The notes: generated by a model from the letters alone, not told the origin. Numbered from the stretch's first letter, positions 25,294-34,977 are shown. The stretch is 64,000 nt of DNA from UBA8529 sp964390565 (GCA_964390565.1 CAYMII010000011.1:23958-87957), one strand, 5' to 3'. Numbers and translations are program-made.

Positions 25294-27129
25294 TTATTCA
25301 ACAGTTACTGATTTTGCCAAGTTTCTCGGTTGATCTACGTTACATCCTCGCATTAAAGCTATATGATAAGCCAAAAGTTGTAATGGTATAACCGCAAGTA
25401 ATGACTCTACAATCTCATGAGCCTTAGGGATTTCAAGAACATAGTCAGCCATTTCCTTGATTAAAGTATCTCCTTCGGTAACAATTGCAATTACAACTCC
25501 CTTACGTGCCTTTACCTCCTGAACGTTGCTTACAACCTTTTCGTAACTACTATCCTTTGCTGCAATAACAACGACAGGCATTTTATCGTCGATCAATGCA
25601 ATTGGACCATGCTTCATCTCTGCTGCAGGGTAACCCTCGGCATGTATGTATGAAATCTCCTTGAGTTTAAGTGCTCCTTCAAGCGCAACAGGGAAGAAGT
25701 AACCTCTTCCGAGATAAAGGAAATTTGTTGATTTATGGAATATCTCGGCAATCTTGATAACTTCATTGTTTGAACCAAGAATCTTCTCTATTTTGTCGGG
25801 AACAAGAGTTATTTCCTTTATGAGTTCTTTGTACTTTTCTTGACTTAAATAACCCTTCCTCCAGCCAAGAAGAATTGAAATCATTGTAAGGATAGTTACC
25901 TGAGCAGTAAAAGCCTTGGTTGATGCAACTCCAATCTCTGGGCCAGCATGTGTGTATACACCTGCATCCGTTTCACGAGGAATACTTGAGCCAACCACAT
26001 TGCAAATACCAAGAACTAGTGCTCCAGCACCTCTTGCCAAACGAATAGCAGCAAGAGTATCGGCTGTTTCTCCGCTTTGGCTAATGGCTATTACAACATC
26101 ATCTTTATAAATAATTGGATTTCGGTATCTAAACTCAGATGCATATTCTACTTCCACTGGAACCCTCGCCAACTCTTCCATCAAATATTCTCCAACTAAT
26201 GCTGCATGCCAAGATGTTCCACAACCGATAAGGATGATTCGTTTTGCCTCAACAAGTCGTGGCAATACATGGTATAGTCCACCAAGATGGATCTCGTTTA
26301 AATCTTGAGATATTCTTCCTCTAAAAGTATCATGAATGCTACGGGGTTGTTCAAATATCTCTTTAAGCATAAAATGCTCGAAACCACCCTTTTCAATCTC
26401 CTCAATATCAAGATCGAGTGTTTGAATATTAGGTTGTAACGACTCGTTAAAGATGGTTTTAAGGGTTAATTCACCTCTTTTAATAATAGCAACATCATTA
26501 TCATTAAGATATATAACGCTATTAGTAAACTCTACGATAGGTGTTGCGTCTGATGCCACAAAATATTCATCATCTCCCACACCAATAACCAATGGGCTTC
26601 CTTTTCGAGCAGCGATAAGCATATTTGGCTCATCGCGACAAATTACCACCAAACCGTACGCACCAACAACTTTGGTTAAAGCTAATCGCACGGCGATTTC
26701 AGCTGTAACATTTCCTTTTAGATAAATGTACTCTATTAAGTTAGCAAGAACCTCAGTGTCCGTTTCGGATTTAAATTTATAAGAACGTTTTTCAAGCCTT
26801 GTTTTTAATGGACTATAGTTTTCGATAATGCCATTATGGATAATGGTAAACAACCCATTCATCGAAACATGTGGGTGAGCATTTATATCATTTGGCACAC
26901 CATGCGTAGCCCAACGCGTATGTCCCATACCTACAGTACCGGATACATCGTTTGAACCAACATGTTTTTCAAGATCAGAAACTTTTCCTTTGCATTTGAA
27001 AAGTCGTGGTTCCCCATTCATTATACAAACGCCTGCTGAATCGTAGCCTCTATACTCTAACCTTTTTAAACCATTTATTATAACAGGATAAGCTTGTCTG
27101 TGTCCAATATAGCCAACAATACCACACAT
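25294..27129 (-). CDS. glmS: Glutamine-fructose-6-phosphate aminotransferase (isomerizing)
   Basis: A 611-residue enzyme making glucosamine-6-phosphate for peptidoglycan and LPS. The N-terminal glutaminase begins MCGIVGYIGHR with catalytic Cys2 after Met removal and has GHTRWATHGVPND. Two SIS domains follow (CGTSWHAALVGEYL, ISQSGETADTLAAIRLA, and GRGYFFPVALEGALKLKEIS), and the end PRNLAKSVTVE is the family C-terminus. It is the last gene of a minus-strand operon with only four bases after the DUF4270 gene. Confidence 0.96.
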   Translation of the reverse strand: MCGIVGYIGHRQAYPVIINGLKRLEYRGYDSAGVCIMNGEPRLFKCKGKVSDLEKHVGSNDVSGTVGMGHTRWATHGVPNDINAHPHVSMNGLFTIIHNGIIENYSPLKTRLEKRSYKFKSETDTEVLANLIEYIYLKGNVTAEIAVRLALTKVVGAYGLVVICRDEPNMLIAARKGSPLVIGVGDDEYFVASDATPIVEFTNSVIYLNDNDVAIIKRGELTLKTIFNESLQPNIQTLDLDIEEIEKGGFEHFMLKEIFEQPRSIHDTFRGRISQDLNEIHLGGLYHVLPRLVEAKRIILIGCGTSWHAALVGEYLMEELARVPVEVEYASEFRYRNPIIYKDDVVIAISQSGETADTLAAIRLARGAGALVLGICNVVGSSIPRETDAGVYTHAGPEIGVASTKAFTAQVTILTMISILLGWRKGYLSQEKYKELIKEITLVPDKIEKILGSNNEVIKIAEIFHKSTNFLYLGRGYFFPVALEGALKLKEISYIHAEGYPAAEMKHGPIALIDDKMPVVVIAAKDSSYEKVVSNVQEVKARKGVVIAIVTEGDTLIKEMADYVLEIPKAHEIVESLLAVIPLQLLAYHIALMRGCNVDQPRNLAKSVTVE

Positions 27130-27133
27130 AATA

Positions 27134-28564
27134 CTAGAGCTTTGAGTAGGTTATAATCAATTTCATTGGTTTGCTATTATTCCCTGTTCTGAATATTCCT
27201 TGCCTATAATTGTATTTGTAATCACTAGGTTCTAAGTAAAAATAATCTTCGGAAATTTTATTTTTCAAGAGATTTTGAAGTTGAAGCGTAATGTCAATCG
27301 CATAATATTTGCTTGCTTTATTGTAATTAACACTATACGACTCGGTAAGTAAAAAGTCAAGTATTTTTGTTACATCATCCGATGACATTATATTATATTT
27401 ACTGTATACTCTATCCTGATAGTAATAAAGTCGTGGTATAATAGAGTCCTCAGGAAATTCTGGATGAGATTGAAGAGATTGAACGTCAAACTTTAATACC
27501 GCTTTATGAATTGCCACTGGCATGAGTTTTTTCCATGATTCAATTCCTTTTAATTTTATAAGACCACGAGTTCCGCCTAACCCATCAATATAGAAAACAG
27601 AATCCTCAACATTAACAGCGGTTGAAGTTGTATCGTAAAAATGATTTATTTTTAGACCAGCTTCAGCCTTGGTATAATCATGTTCATAGTGATTGTATTT
27701 TGCAGCAGGGTAACTGTCAAAATTGAAAACAGTATCAAGCATAAAAGTTACACCATTTCTTGTAACTTGACGTTTATGATTTATAACTAAACGAATGTTT
27801 TCTTTTAAATTGTAATCAGTATCTTCTTGTTGGTTTTGGAAAAAATAGAGAACTCCATCATTGTTGGCATAGTCATCGCTGGTAACATACAATCCCTTAA
27901 AATATCTTTGCAAAACCGTATTGCTAAAAAATGCTGAATCAGGGAGGTTTTTAAAAAAGTTTTCAAAATCGTCATTTAACCTTATTCTTATTTTATTCCC
28001 TCCGCTATAAACGGTTGGTTCACTAACAACTGTAGGAAAATATTTATCAGGCGTAATTGGGTTAAGTCCATTTATAAACAATTTATTACTATCGTTTCTG
28101 ACAAAAATATCATAGTTCGCCCTGTAGATTTTGATGTTGATAGGTTGGTTTTTTTTGCCCCAAGTTCTTTTTAAATATAACTCTAGAAAAACAGAATCGA
28201 TAGGCCTTTCGGGAGTTTTAATTCTATGGAAAGTATCTGCCACGTTATCAATCGTAAACTCAGTCATGAAATCTGCTTTAATTTTTCCAAATATATCTGA
28301 GTTATCACACCCTAATACAGCATAACTAAAAAAACTGGTTGATAATGAATCCTTTATGTTGGCCGTATAAGCCGATACTTTAAATGTATCTGAAACAAAA
28401 ATTTCAGATTTATCTTCTGAGGGTATCAAATCCCCACCAACCATATTGGGTTCATTGTAACAGGCGTTTAATCCAAATATTAAAGCAAAAATTGCAACGA
28501 ACTGAAATGAGATGTTTTTTCTAAAAAAAGAATTCAAATCCCTATTAAATCTATTTCTTGTCAT
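27134..28564 (-). CDS. DUF4270 family lipoprotein
   Basis: A 476-residue lipoprotein with signal and lipobox LNAC, followed by YNEPNMVGGDLIPSED; the DLIP segment is typical of DUF4270. The body is beta-rich, with a carbohydrate-binding-like layout (repeated IDSVFLELYLKR and AVLKFDVQSL type strands). The family is common in Bacteroidota and of unknown function, probably facing the periplasm or surface. It overlaps the end of the upstream glycogen-synthase-like gene by 14 bases and lies four bases before glmS, so the three are probably one transcript. Confidence 0.8.
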   Translation of the reverse strand: MTRNRFNRDLNSFFRKNISFQFVAIFALIFGLNACYNEPNMVGGDLIPSEDKSEIFVSDTFKVSAYTANIKDSLSTSFFSYAVLGCDNSDIFGKIKADFMTEFTIDNVADTFHRIKTPERPIDSVFLELYLKRTWGKKNQPINIKIYRANYDIFVRNDSNKLFINGLNPITPDKYFPTVVSEPTVYSGGNKIRIRLNDDFENFFKNLPDSAFFSNTVLQRYFKGLYVTSDDYANNDGVLYFFQNQQEDTDYNLKENIRLVINHKRQVTRNGVTFMLDTVFNFDSYPAAKYNHYEHDYTKAEAGLKINHFYDTTSTAVNVEDSVFYIDGLGGTRGLIKLKGIESWKKLMPVAIHKAVLKFDVQSLQSHPEFPEDSIIPRLYYYQDRVYSKYNIMSSDDVTKILDFLLTESYSVNYNKASKYYAIDITLQLQNLLKNKISEDYFYLEPSDYKYNYRQGIFRTGNNSKPMKLIITYSKL

Positions 28565-29378
28565 TTATTGAGTTGTTTAAAATCTGATCGTAAAAATTAT
28601 TGAATGATTCTACATAACTATCCTTGTCCTGAAATGGTAAAACGGGTTTACCTAAACTATTGATATATTCGTTAACATCTTTATTTATCTCTTCGCTACC
28701 AAGAATTATGCCATCTGAAAAGTTCACAGCAAGTTTGGATAGGTTTACGAAATCTGGGGTTTTTAAAATCTCAACATCCTTTTTTGTTATCCCTTCAATT
28801 AAAATCTTATTACGAACATTTGGTCTAAATGAATTGTCAAATCCATCGTTGTAAACTGAGTAAACCACCTTTGATTTGGCAAACAATGGGTCGTCGTAGT
28901 AAGCCTTTTTAACAAGAATAGGTACAAATGCCGAAATCCAACCATGACAGTGAATTAAGTCGGGTGCCCAGCGAAGTTTTTTAACGGTTTCGAGAACTCC
29001 ACGAGCAAAGAAAATTGAGCGCTCATCGTTATCCTCAAAAAAAGCGTTGTTCTCGTCGCTAAGGGTAAACTTTCGGTGAAAGTAGTCCTCATTGTCGATG
29101 AAGTAAACCTGCATCCTAGCGCTTTGGATAGAGGCAACTTTAATAATTAGTGGATGGTCAGTGTCATCGATAACCAGATTCATACCCGATAAGCGAATCA
29201 CCTCGTGGAGCTGATTACGCCTTTCGTTTATACATCCATAACGTGGCATGAATGTTCGAATCTCTTTCCCTCTTTCCTGTATCCCTTGTGGAAGGTTACG
29301 CCCAATTAGTGCCATTTCGCTTTCTGGCAGATAAGGGGTAATTTCCTGTGAGATAAATAGAACCTTTGTGTTCTTCAT
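28551..29378 (-). CDS. Glycogen/starch synthase N-terminal-domain protein (half-length)
   Basis: A 275-residue protein matching only the GT5 catalytic N-terminal domain: KVLFISQEITPYLPESEMA at the start, IRTFMPRYGCINERRN, DNEDYFHRK and DLIHCHGWISAFVPI. True glycogen synthases have ~480 residues, and the C-terminal GT-B half that binds the ADP-glucose is absent. The KxGGL substrate motif expected at residues ~15-19 is replaced by PESEM. It is therefore unlikely to be a normal synthase. It begins the operon with DUF4270 and glmS, and lies divergent from panC; I recall this neighbourhood as conserved in Bacteroidales, which suggests a retained non-classical role. Confidence 0.8.
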   Translation of the reverse strand: MKNTKVLFISQEITPYLPESEMALIGRNLPQGIQERGKEIRTFMPRYGCINERRNQLHEVIRLSGMNLVIDDTDHPLIIKVASIQSARMQVYFIDNEDYFHRKFTLSDENNAFFEDNDERSIFFARGVLETVKKLRWAPDLIHCHGWISAFVPILVKKAYYDDPLFAKSKVVYSVYNDGFDNSFRPNVRNKILIEGITKKDVEILKTPDFVNLSKLAVNFSDGIILGSEEINKDVNEYINSLGKPVLPFQDKDSYVESFNNFYDQILNNSINDKK

Positions 29379-29682
29379 TACTATTTCAGGTTTCTGATTA
29401 AAACATCAGAGGTGCAAAACCCGGATTCGGTTTTAGTTTTAACAGTCCGCATCCGGGCAAATATTTATTTTACAAAAGTATAAAAAAATATTTACATTTA
29501 TCATAGGCTTATTCTCTGATTTTTAAGGATATCTTAAGTAATAGAATTATTTGATGTTCATTTTTATTGATGGATGGTATTAGTTTTTAATTTTTTACGA
29601 ACTTTGCACCGCTATTTTGATTGCTTATACTTCTATATTTTAAGCTTTATTTAACTTTGAACTTATTTCACATTTGCCATCA
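29379..29682. other. Divergent intergenic region with two hairpins in the minus-strand leader
   Basis: 304 bases without a gene, between the glycogen-synthase-like gene and panC. Near the minus-strand start are two inverted repeats: CCCGGATTCGG ... CCGCATCCGGG (about 29421-29457) and TCTGATTAAAACATCAGA (about 29392-29409). In RNA they would form two leader hairpins. The right part is AT-rich and holds GAACTTTG near 29599, a weak -7-like match for panC. No known riboswitch is recognised. Confidence 0.45.
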
Positions 29683-30525
29683 ATGAATGTTTTGAATAAT
29701 ATACCTGAGGTTAAGAATATTTTAAAGGATTTTCGCGATAAGAATCTTTCCGTTGGATTTGTTCCAACTATGGGAGCCTTGCATCATGGACATATCTCGC
29801 TTGTTGAGAAAGCCGTAAGAGAGAATGATGTGGTTGTGGTAAGTATTTTTGTTAACCCAACCCAGTTTAACGATAAAACCGATCTTAAAAACTATCCTCG
29901 AACTCCTGAAAAGGATATAAAACTTCTTGAGGATTCTGGAGTTCATTATATATTCATGCCATCTGAGCAAGAAATGTACCCTGAACCTGATGTTCGCGTT
30001 TTTGAGTTTGGGCAACTAGATAAAGTGATGGAAGGAGCACATCGCCCCGGACACTTTAACGGTGTTGCCCAAGTTGTAAGCAAACTGTTTGATATCGTTG
30101 AACCTCATCGGGCATATTTCGGACAAAAAGATTTTCAGCAGTTGGCTATCATCCGTCAAATGGTTAAGCAGTTGAAACTTTGCGTTGAGATAATCCCCTG
30201 TCCAATTGTTCGCGAAAAGGATGGCTTGGCCATGAGCTCAAGAAACCTTCTGCTTGAACCTCAGGTAAGAAAAAGTGCCCCTCTAATTTATAAAACCCTT
30301 TCGGATGCTCAGAAAAAGGTTCGTACGCTAACTGTTAATGATTTAATTGGGTGGGTCGAACAAAATATCAACAAAGATCCTAACTTGTCTGTTGAATATT
30401 TTTCGCTTGCCGATAGCCTAACATTACAACCTGTAAATAGCTGGGATGATACTGATTCAATTATTGGCTGTATTGCAGTTAGAGCAGGAAAGATTAGATT
30501 GATTGATAATGTCTATTTTAAATAA
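29683..30525 (+). CDS. panC: Pantothenate synthetase
   Basis: A 280-residue ATP-dependent ligase joining pantoate and beta-alanine. It has FVPTMGALHHGHISLVEKA (HIGH-like nucleotide site), VSIFVNPTQFN, RPGHFNGVAQVVSKLF, FGQKDFQQLAIIRQMV and the KMSKS-like GLAMSSRNLLL. The ATG at 29683 is favoured over an in-frame TTG at 29674, which adds only three residues. panD, which makes beta-alanine, follows 12 bases downstream. Confidence 0.95.
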   Translation: MNVLNNIPEVKNILKDFRDKNLSVGFVPTMGALHHGHISLVEKAVRENDVVVVSIFVNPTQFNDKTDLKNYPRTPEKDIKLLEDSGVHYIFMPSEQEMYPEPDVRVFEFGQLDKVMEGAHRPGHFNGVAQVVSKLFDIVEPHRAYFGQKDFQQLAIIRQMVKQLKLCVEIIPCPIVREKDGLAMSSRNLLLEPQVRKSAPLIYKTLSDAQKKVRTLTVNDLIGWVEQNINKDPNLSVEYFSLADSLTLQPVNSWDDTDSIIGCIAVRAGKIRLIDNVYFK

Positions 30526-30537
30526 TATCTACACAAA

Positions 30538-30888
30538 ATGTTTATTGAAGTTGTAAAATCAAAGATTCATCAGGTTTCGGTTACTGAGGCAAACCTCCAT
30601 TACGTTGGAAGCGTTACTATTGATGAGGATTTAATGGATGCGGCCAATCTTATTGCCAATGAAAAAGTTCAAGTAGTGAACATCAATAATGGCGAGCGCC
30701 TCGAAACCTATGTAATAAAAGGAGAACGTGGATCGGGCAAGATTTGCCTTAACGGTCCGGCTGCTCGCAAATGTGCTGTTGGAGATGTAGTAATCATCAT
30801 GTCGTATGCAATGATGGACTTTGAGGAAGCAAAATGCTTTAAGCCATCAATTATTTTCCCCGACACTCAAACAAATAAACTAGTTTAA
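30538..30888 (+). CDS. panD: Aspartate 1-decarboxylase precursor
   Basis: A 116-residue pyruvoyl enzyme making beta-alanine from aspartate. The self-cleavage site is G24-S25 in HYVGSVTID; the catalytic pyruvoyl group forms from Ser25. EKVQVVNINNGERLETYVI, GSGKICLNGPAAR and DVVIIMSYA are family signatures. Operon with panC. Confidence 0.95.
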   Translation: MFIEVVKSKIHQVSVTEANLHYVGSVTIDEDLMDAANLIANEKVQVVNINNGERLETYVIKGERGSGKICLNGPAARKCAVGDVVIIMSYAMMDFEEAKCFKPSIIFPDTQTNKLV

Positions 30889-30909
30889 CTTATACAAACC
30901 CCTTTTACA

Positions 30910-31920
30910 TTGAGTGATAGATTAAAACAGATTATAAACTATTTAATCTTTACTGGGCTAGCAATTACCCTTCTATACTTTGCTTTTCGCAAGGTTGATC
31001 TTAATGTTATTGTAAAAGGTTTTAAAGAGGCAAACTATTTCTGGGTTACCTTATCGCTTATTGTAGCAATTTTGGGTAATGTTGTAAGAGCCTTACGTTG
31101 GCGTTTACTAATGGAACCTCTTGGCCCAATGCCATCGGTGCGAAACGTATTTGGTGCTGTAATGATTGGCTATTTGGCTAACCTTGCATTCCCTCGTCTC
31201 GGGGAGATTACAAAGTGCGGTACGCTTAAAAAGACAGATAATGTTTCGTTCGAATCGCTACTTGGAACAGTTCTGGTTGAAAGAGCTGCCGATATGGCTG
31301 TTCTCTTCCTATGTGTAGTTTCTGTTTTTTTAATCAAAATTGATTTTTTCGGGAGATTTATTATAGATCAAATATTTAAACCCCTTTTCTTTAAAGCCTC
31401 TGGGTTTTCATATATCTCCATTGTCGTTATTGTTGCATTTTTAGTTTTTTCCTATTTAGTTCTTCACCTTATTCGCAAAAATGTTTTTGGTCATAAAGTT
31501 AAATCACGCGTAAAAAGCATGGTTTATGGAATTATTGATGGCTTAAAATCAGTTACAAGAATGAAAAAGAGAGGGCAATTTGTATTCTACTCTTTCTTAC
31601 TTTGGGGGCTTTACCTTTTAATGACTTTTCTTTTAGTGCTATCAACTAAGGCAACTAGCAATTTAACCATTGTAGATAGCCTATTCATCCTAGTCGTAGG
31701 ATCTTTTGGAATGGTAGTGCCAGTTCAAGGAGGATTTGGAGCCTTTCACATCATTACAGCAATGGGTTTAGGCCTATTCGGCATTACACGTGAGGATGGG
31801 CTCGTGTTTGCAACTATAGGGCACGAATCGCAAACACTTATGATTATTGCTCTTGGAGCAATTTCAATGGCAGTACTTTTCATCAAGAAAAAACCAAAAA
31901 TATCAGTGCCAAATTTATAA
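30910..31920 (+). CDS. Lysylphosphatidylglycerol synthase-type transmembrane (UPF0104) protein
   Basis: A 336-residue polytopic protein of the LPG_synthase_TM family, with ~8 helices. Family markers are NVVRALRWRLLMEPLG, ANLAFPRLGEITKC, ERAADMAVLF and VPVQGGFGAFH. The MprF-type soluble acyltransferase domain is absent, so lysyl-lipid synthesis is not implied; a lipid flippase or transporter role is possible. No ATG is available upstream, and the conserved N-terminus is reached by a TTG at 30910, 21 bases after panD. Confidence 0.82.
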   Translation: MSDRLKQIINYLIFTGLAITLLYFAFRKVDLNVIVKGFKEANYFWVTLSLIVAILGNVVRALRWRLLMEPLGPMPSVRNVFGAVMIGYLANLAFPRLGEITKCGTLKKTDNVSFESLLGTVLVERAADMAVLFLCVVSVFLIKIDFFGRFIIDQIFKPLFFKASGFSYISIVVIVAFLVFSYLVLHLIRKNVFGHKVKSRVKSMVYGIIDGLKSVTRMKKRGQFVFYSFLLWGLYLLMTFLLVLSTKATSNLTIVDSLFILVVGSFGMVVPVQGGFGAFHIITAMGLGLFGITREDGLVFATIGHESQTLMIIALGAISMAVLFIKKKPKISVPNL

Positions 31921-31930
31921 CCCACTTTTT

Positions 31931-33301
31931 ATGGCTAAAACCCGGAGTATGTACGTTTGCCAAAATTGTGGCGCCGAATCGGTAAAATGGTTGGGCAGAT
32001 GTCCATCTTGCAGCGAATGGAACACTTACGTTGAGGAACGAATAAGCAAAGATACCTCTCGCCCTGGTTTGGTTGACGTTACACGAAATGCAACACCAAC
32101 AGCCATTAAAGATATTGAATCGAACAACGAGAAAAGGCTAGATACGGGCATTGGTGAGGTAAATCGAATCCTTGGTGGCGGCATAGTAACTGGTTCTCTT
32201 ATTCTTATAGGAGGCGAACCCGGAATTGGCAAATCAACCCTTGCGCTTCAACTTGCTCTTGGACTTAAACACCTAAAAATTCTTTATATATCAGGCGAGG
32301 AAAGCGCAAAGCAAGTAAAATTACGAGCAGATAGGATTAACCCAAATAATCAGGAGTGCCTAATTCTTAATGAAACCCTCCTTGAAAATATTCTCACTCA
32401 AGCAGAAAATGTAAAGCCCGATTTAATTGTAATTGACTCTATACAAACCCTTTATTCCGATACTATTGAATCTTCTCCCGGGAGCGTATCGCAGGTAAGG
32501 GAGTGTACTGCTGCTTTACTAAGATACTCAAAAACAACAGGTATTCCAGCTATTCTAATTGGCCATATTACTAAAGATGGTAGCATTGCTGGTCCAAAAA
32601 TATTAGAGCATATTGTTGATGTTGTTCTTCAGTTCGAAGGCGATAGCAACTTTATATATCGTATTCTTCGTTCGGCGAAGAACCGTTATGGATCCACTTC
32701 TGAATTAGGAATTTTCGAGATGCAAAATGGTGGCTTGATAGAGGTAACAAACCCATCGGAAATATTGCTATCGCATCGCGATGAAGCATTAAGCGGGATA
32801 GCCATTTCAGCCGCAGTTGATGGCGTTCGTCCCTTCCTTATTGAGATACAAGCACTGGTAAGTTCCGCAGCATACGGCACACCACAACGCTCAACTACAG
32901 GTTTTGATACCCGTAGATTGAATATGCTTTTGGCTGTGCTTGAACGTAGGGCTGGCTTTAAACTTGCAACAAAAGATGTTTTCTTAAATATCGCAGGAGG
33001 ATTAAAAATTACTGATCCTGCAACAGATCTTGCCGTAATCGCATCAATACTTTCATCGGCATTCGACTCTCCGATTTCCAATGATACTTGCTTTGCAGCA
33101 GAGGTTGGTCTCTCGGGCGAGATACGGCCTGTCAGTAGGCTCGACCAGAGAATCTCTGAGGCAAAAAAGTTAGGAATGCAACGCATCTTCGTATCAAAAT
33201 ACAATAAAGGGATTGATGTAAAAAATGAAGGAATTGCAGTAGTTCAGATAGCGAAAGTTGAAGAACTTGTAAGGCATCTCTTTGGAAGACAAGATTCTTA
33301 A
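31931..33301 (+). CDS. radA: DNA repair protein RadA
   Basis: A 456-residue RecA-like ATPase that promotes branch migration in recombination. The N-terminal zinc finger is CQNCG ... CPSC, Walker A is GGEPGIGKST, and the RadA signature appears as KNRYG (usually KNRFG). The C-terminal Lon-like domain has GGLKITDPATDLAVIASILSS and EVGLSGEIRPV. The ATG at 31931 is used; an earlier TTG-initiated extension into the preceding gene has no family support. Confidence 0.95.
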   Translation: MAKTRSMYVCQNCGAESVKWLGRCPSCSEWNTYVEERISKDTSRPGLVDVTRNATPTAIKDIESNNEKRLDTGIGEVNRILGGGIVTGSLILIGGEPGIGKSTLALQLALGLKHLKILYISGEESAKQVKLRADRINPNNQECLILNETLLENILTQAENVKPDLIVIDSIQTLYSDTIESSPGSVSQVRECTAALLRYSKTTGIPAILIGHITKDGSIAGPKILEHIVDVVLQFEGDSNFIYRILRSAKNRYGSTSELGIFEMQNGGLIEVTNPSEILLSHRDEALSGIAISAAVDGVRPFLIEIQALVSSAAYGTPQRSTTGFDTRRLNMLLAVLERRAGFKLATKDVFLNIAGGLKITDPATDLAVIASILSSAFDSPISNDTCFAAEVGLSGEIRPVSRLDQRISEAKKLGMQRIFVSKYNKGIDVKNEGIAVVQIAKVEELVRHLFGRQDS

Positions 33302-33312
33302 ATGCTACCTCA

Positions 33313-34977
33313 ATGCTTAAGGTCGAAAATCTAAGTGTACAGTTTGGTAATATAACCGTTCTTAAGGGTGTATCCTTTACTTTAGCAAAAGGCGAAATCC
33401 TTGGAGTAGTTGGAGAATCGGGATCGGGCAAGTCGATAACCTCGCTTACCTTAATGGGTTTACTTCCTCCACAAGCAAACATCGAGAATGGTTCGGCTCA
33501 AATCGCTTTCAGCGATGGATTTTCACAAGACCTATTAACGCTTGATGAAAAAGGTTTTCAGAAAATTCGCGGACGACGCATTGCCATGATATTTCAAGAA
33601 CCGCTTACCTGTCTTAATCCCTCAATGAAATGTGGGAAACAGCTGCTCGAAGCCGTTCAACTTACATCTAGCTTAGGAAAAACTGGAGCAAAAAAGCGTT
33701 CTATCGATCTATTAGAAGAGATGCAACTTCCCAACCCTCAAAAGGTTTACAATAGCTACCCACATCAGCTAAGCGGAGGACAAAAACAACGGGTGATGAT
33801 AGCCATGGCTCTCTCGGGTAAACCAGAATTGCTAATTGCCGATGAGCCAACAACAGCCTTGGATGTAACCGTTCAAAAAGGGCTGATAGAACTCTTGAAA
33901 TCCCTTCGCGAGAAATATCAGATGGGAATGATCTTTATAAGTCACGACCTTGGCTTAATCAAAGAAATTGCCGATAGGGTATTGATCCTTCAACATGGGA
34001 ATATCGTTGAGCAAGGCTTGGTTAATCAAATCTTTGAATCGCCTCAAAAACCATATACAAAAGGTCTTTTAGCCTGTCGACCGCCCATTTCATACAAACC
34101 TCATCGATTACTTACCGTTGAAGATTTCTTGAATGGTGATTTTGAAAAAAAGATTGGCAAAAAGGATATTGCAAAATCATTGGTAAATAGCCCCTTGATC
34201 TATTCAGCCAAAAACATCGTAACGAGTTTTATTACAAAAAGAAATTTTTTAGGTAACCCACTAAATCAATTCAAAGCGGTTAACGATGTTAGCTTAGAGC
34301 TATTTGAAGGTGAAACGCTTGGAATTGTAGGGGAATCGGGTTCTGGTAAAACTACCCTTGGGAGAACTTTGCTCAATCTCATTAAAAATCAATCGGGATC
34401 AATATCCTACAAAGGGGTTTACCTTTCTCAAATGGATAGACAGTTTAGTAAAGATTTCAGAAAAGAGGTCCAACTAATCTTTCAAGATCCTTACTCATCA
34501 CTTAACCCCCGAAAAACAATTGGGCAAGCTATCTCCGAGCCGTTGAAAGTTCATGGGTTATGTAAGACAAAAGATGAACGAAAAGCAAGAGTGCTTGAAT
34601 TGCTCAATAAAGTTGCCCTCCCCGCCGATAGCTACTATAGATATCCTCATGAGTTCTCGGGTGGTCAACGCCAGCGCATTGTTATTGCTCGTGCATTGGC
34701 ATTAAACCCAAAGGTTATTATTTGTGATGAGATTGTTTCGGCCTTAGATGTTTCGGTTCAAGCTCAGGTGCTTAATCTACTTAAAGACTTAAAAGAACAG
34801 CTAAATCTTACGCTACTATTCATATCGCACGATTTAGCCGTTGTAAAATATATTAGTGATAGGATTATCGTCCTAAAAAATGGAGAACTAATGGAAACAG
34901 GAACCTCAGATGAGATTTTTCATCATCCTAAAACCGATTACACAAAGAATCTTATTGAATCTATTCCTGGTTTATAA
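33313..34977 (+). CDS. Fused double ABC ATPase, peptide/nickel (Dpp/Opp) type
   Basis: A 554-residue protein with two complete ATPase units. Unit 1 has Walker A GESGSGKSIT, signature LSGGQKQRV and Walker B LLIADEPTT; unit 2 has GESGSGKTTL, FSGGQRQRI and VIICDEIVSALDVS. An oligopeptide-transporter C-terminal segment lies between them (PYTKGLLACRPP). It corresponds to DppD and DppF joined in one chain. No permease or binding protein is adjacent. In unit 2 the D-loop preceding Glu has EIVSALD rather than EPTSALD, a small deviation. Confidence 0.92.
   Translation: MLKVENLSVQFGNITVLKGVSFTLAKGEILGVVGESGSGKSITSLTLMGLLPPQANIENGSAQIAFSDGFSQDLLTLDEKGFQKIRGRRIAMIFQEPLTCLNPSMKCGKQLLEAVQLTSSLGKTGAKKRSIDLLEEMQLPNPQKVYNSYPHQLSGGQKQRVMIAMALSGKPELLIADEPTTALDVTVQKGLIELLKSLREKYQMGMIFISHDLGLIKEIADRVLILQHGNIVEQGLVNQIFESPQKPYTKGLLACRPPISYKPHRLLTVEDFLNGDFEKKIGKKDIAKSLVNSPLIYSAKNIVTSFITKRNFLGNPLNQFKAVNDVSLELFEGETLGIVGESGSGKTTLGRTLLNLIKNQSGSISYKGVYLSQMDRQFSKDFRKEVQLIFQDPYSSLNPRKTIGQAISEPLKVHGLCKTKDERKARVLELLNKVALPADSYYRYPHEFSGGQRQRIVIARALALNPKVIICDEIVSALDVSVQAQVLNLLKDLKEQLNLTLLFISHDLAVVKYISDRIIVLKNGELMETGTSDEIFHHPKTDYTKNLIESIPGL

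Noticed and set aside
29385..29460. glmS ribozyme or other known riboswitch
   Set aside because: The two hairpins do not match any class I can recognise, and glmS is the third gene of the operon.
31847..31930. Longer RadA start within the membrane-protein gene
   Set aside because: The zinc-finger N-terminus begins at 31931, and the extension overlaps another gene in a different frame.
33313..34977. Frameshift or fusion artefact in the double ABC ATPase
   Set aside because: Both units are complete and in one frame, and this fused arrangement is known in the family.
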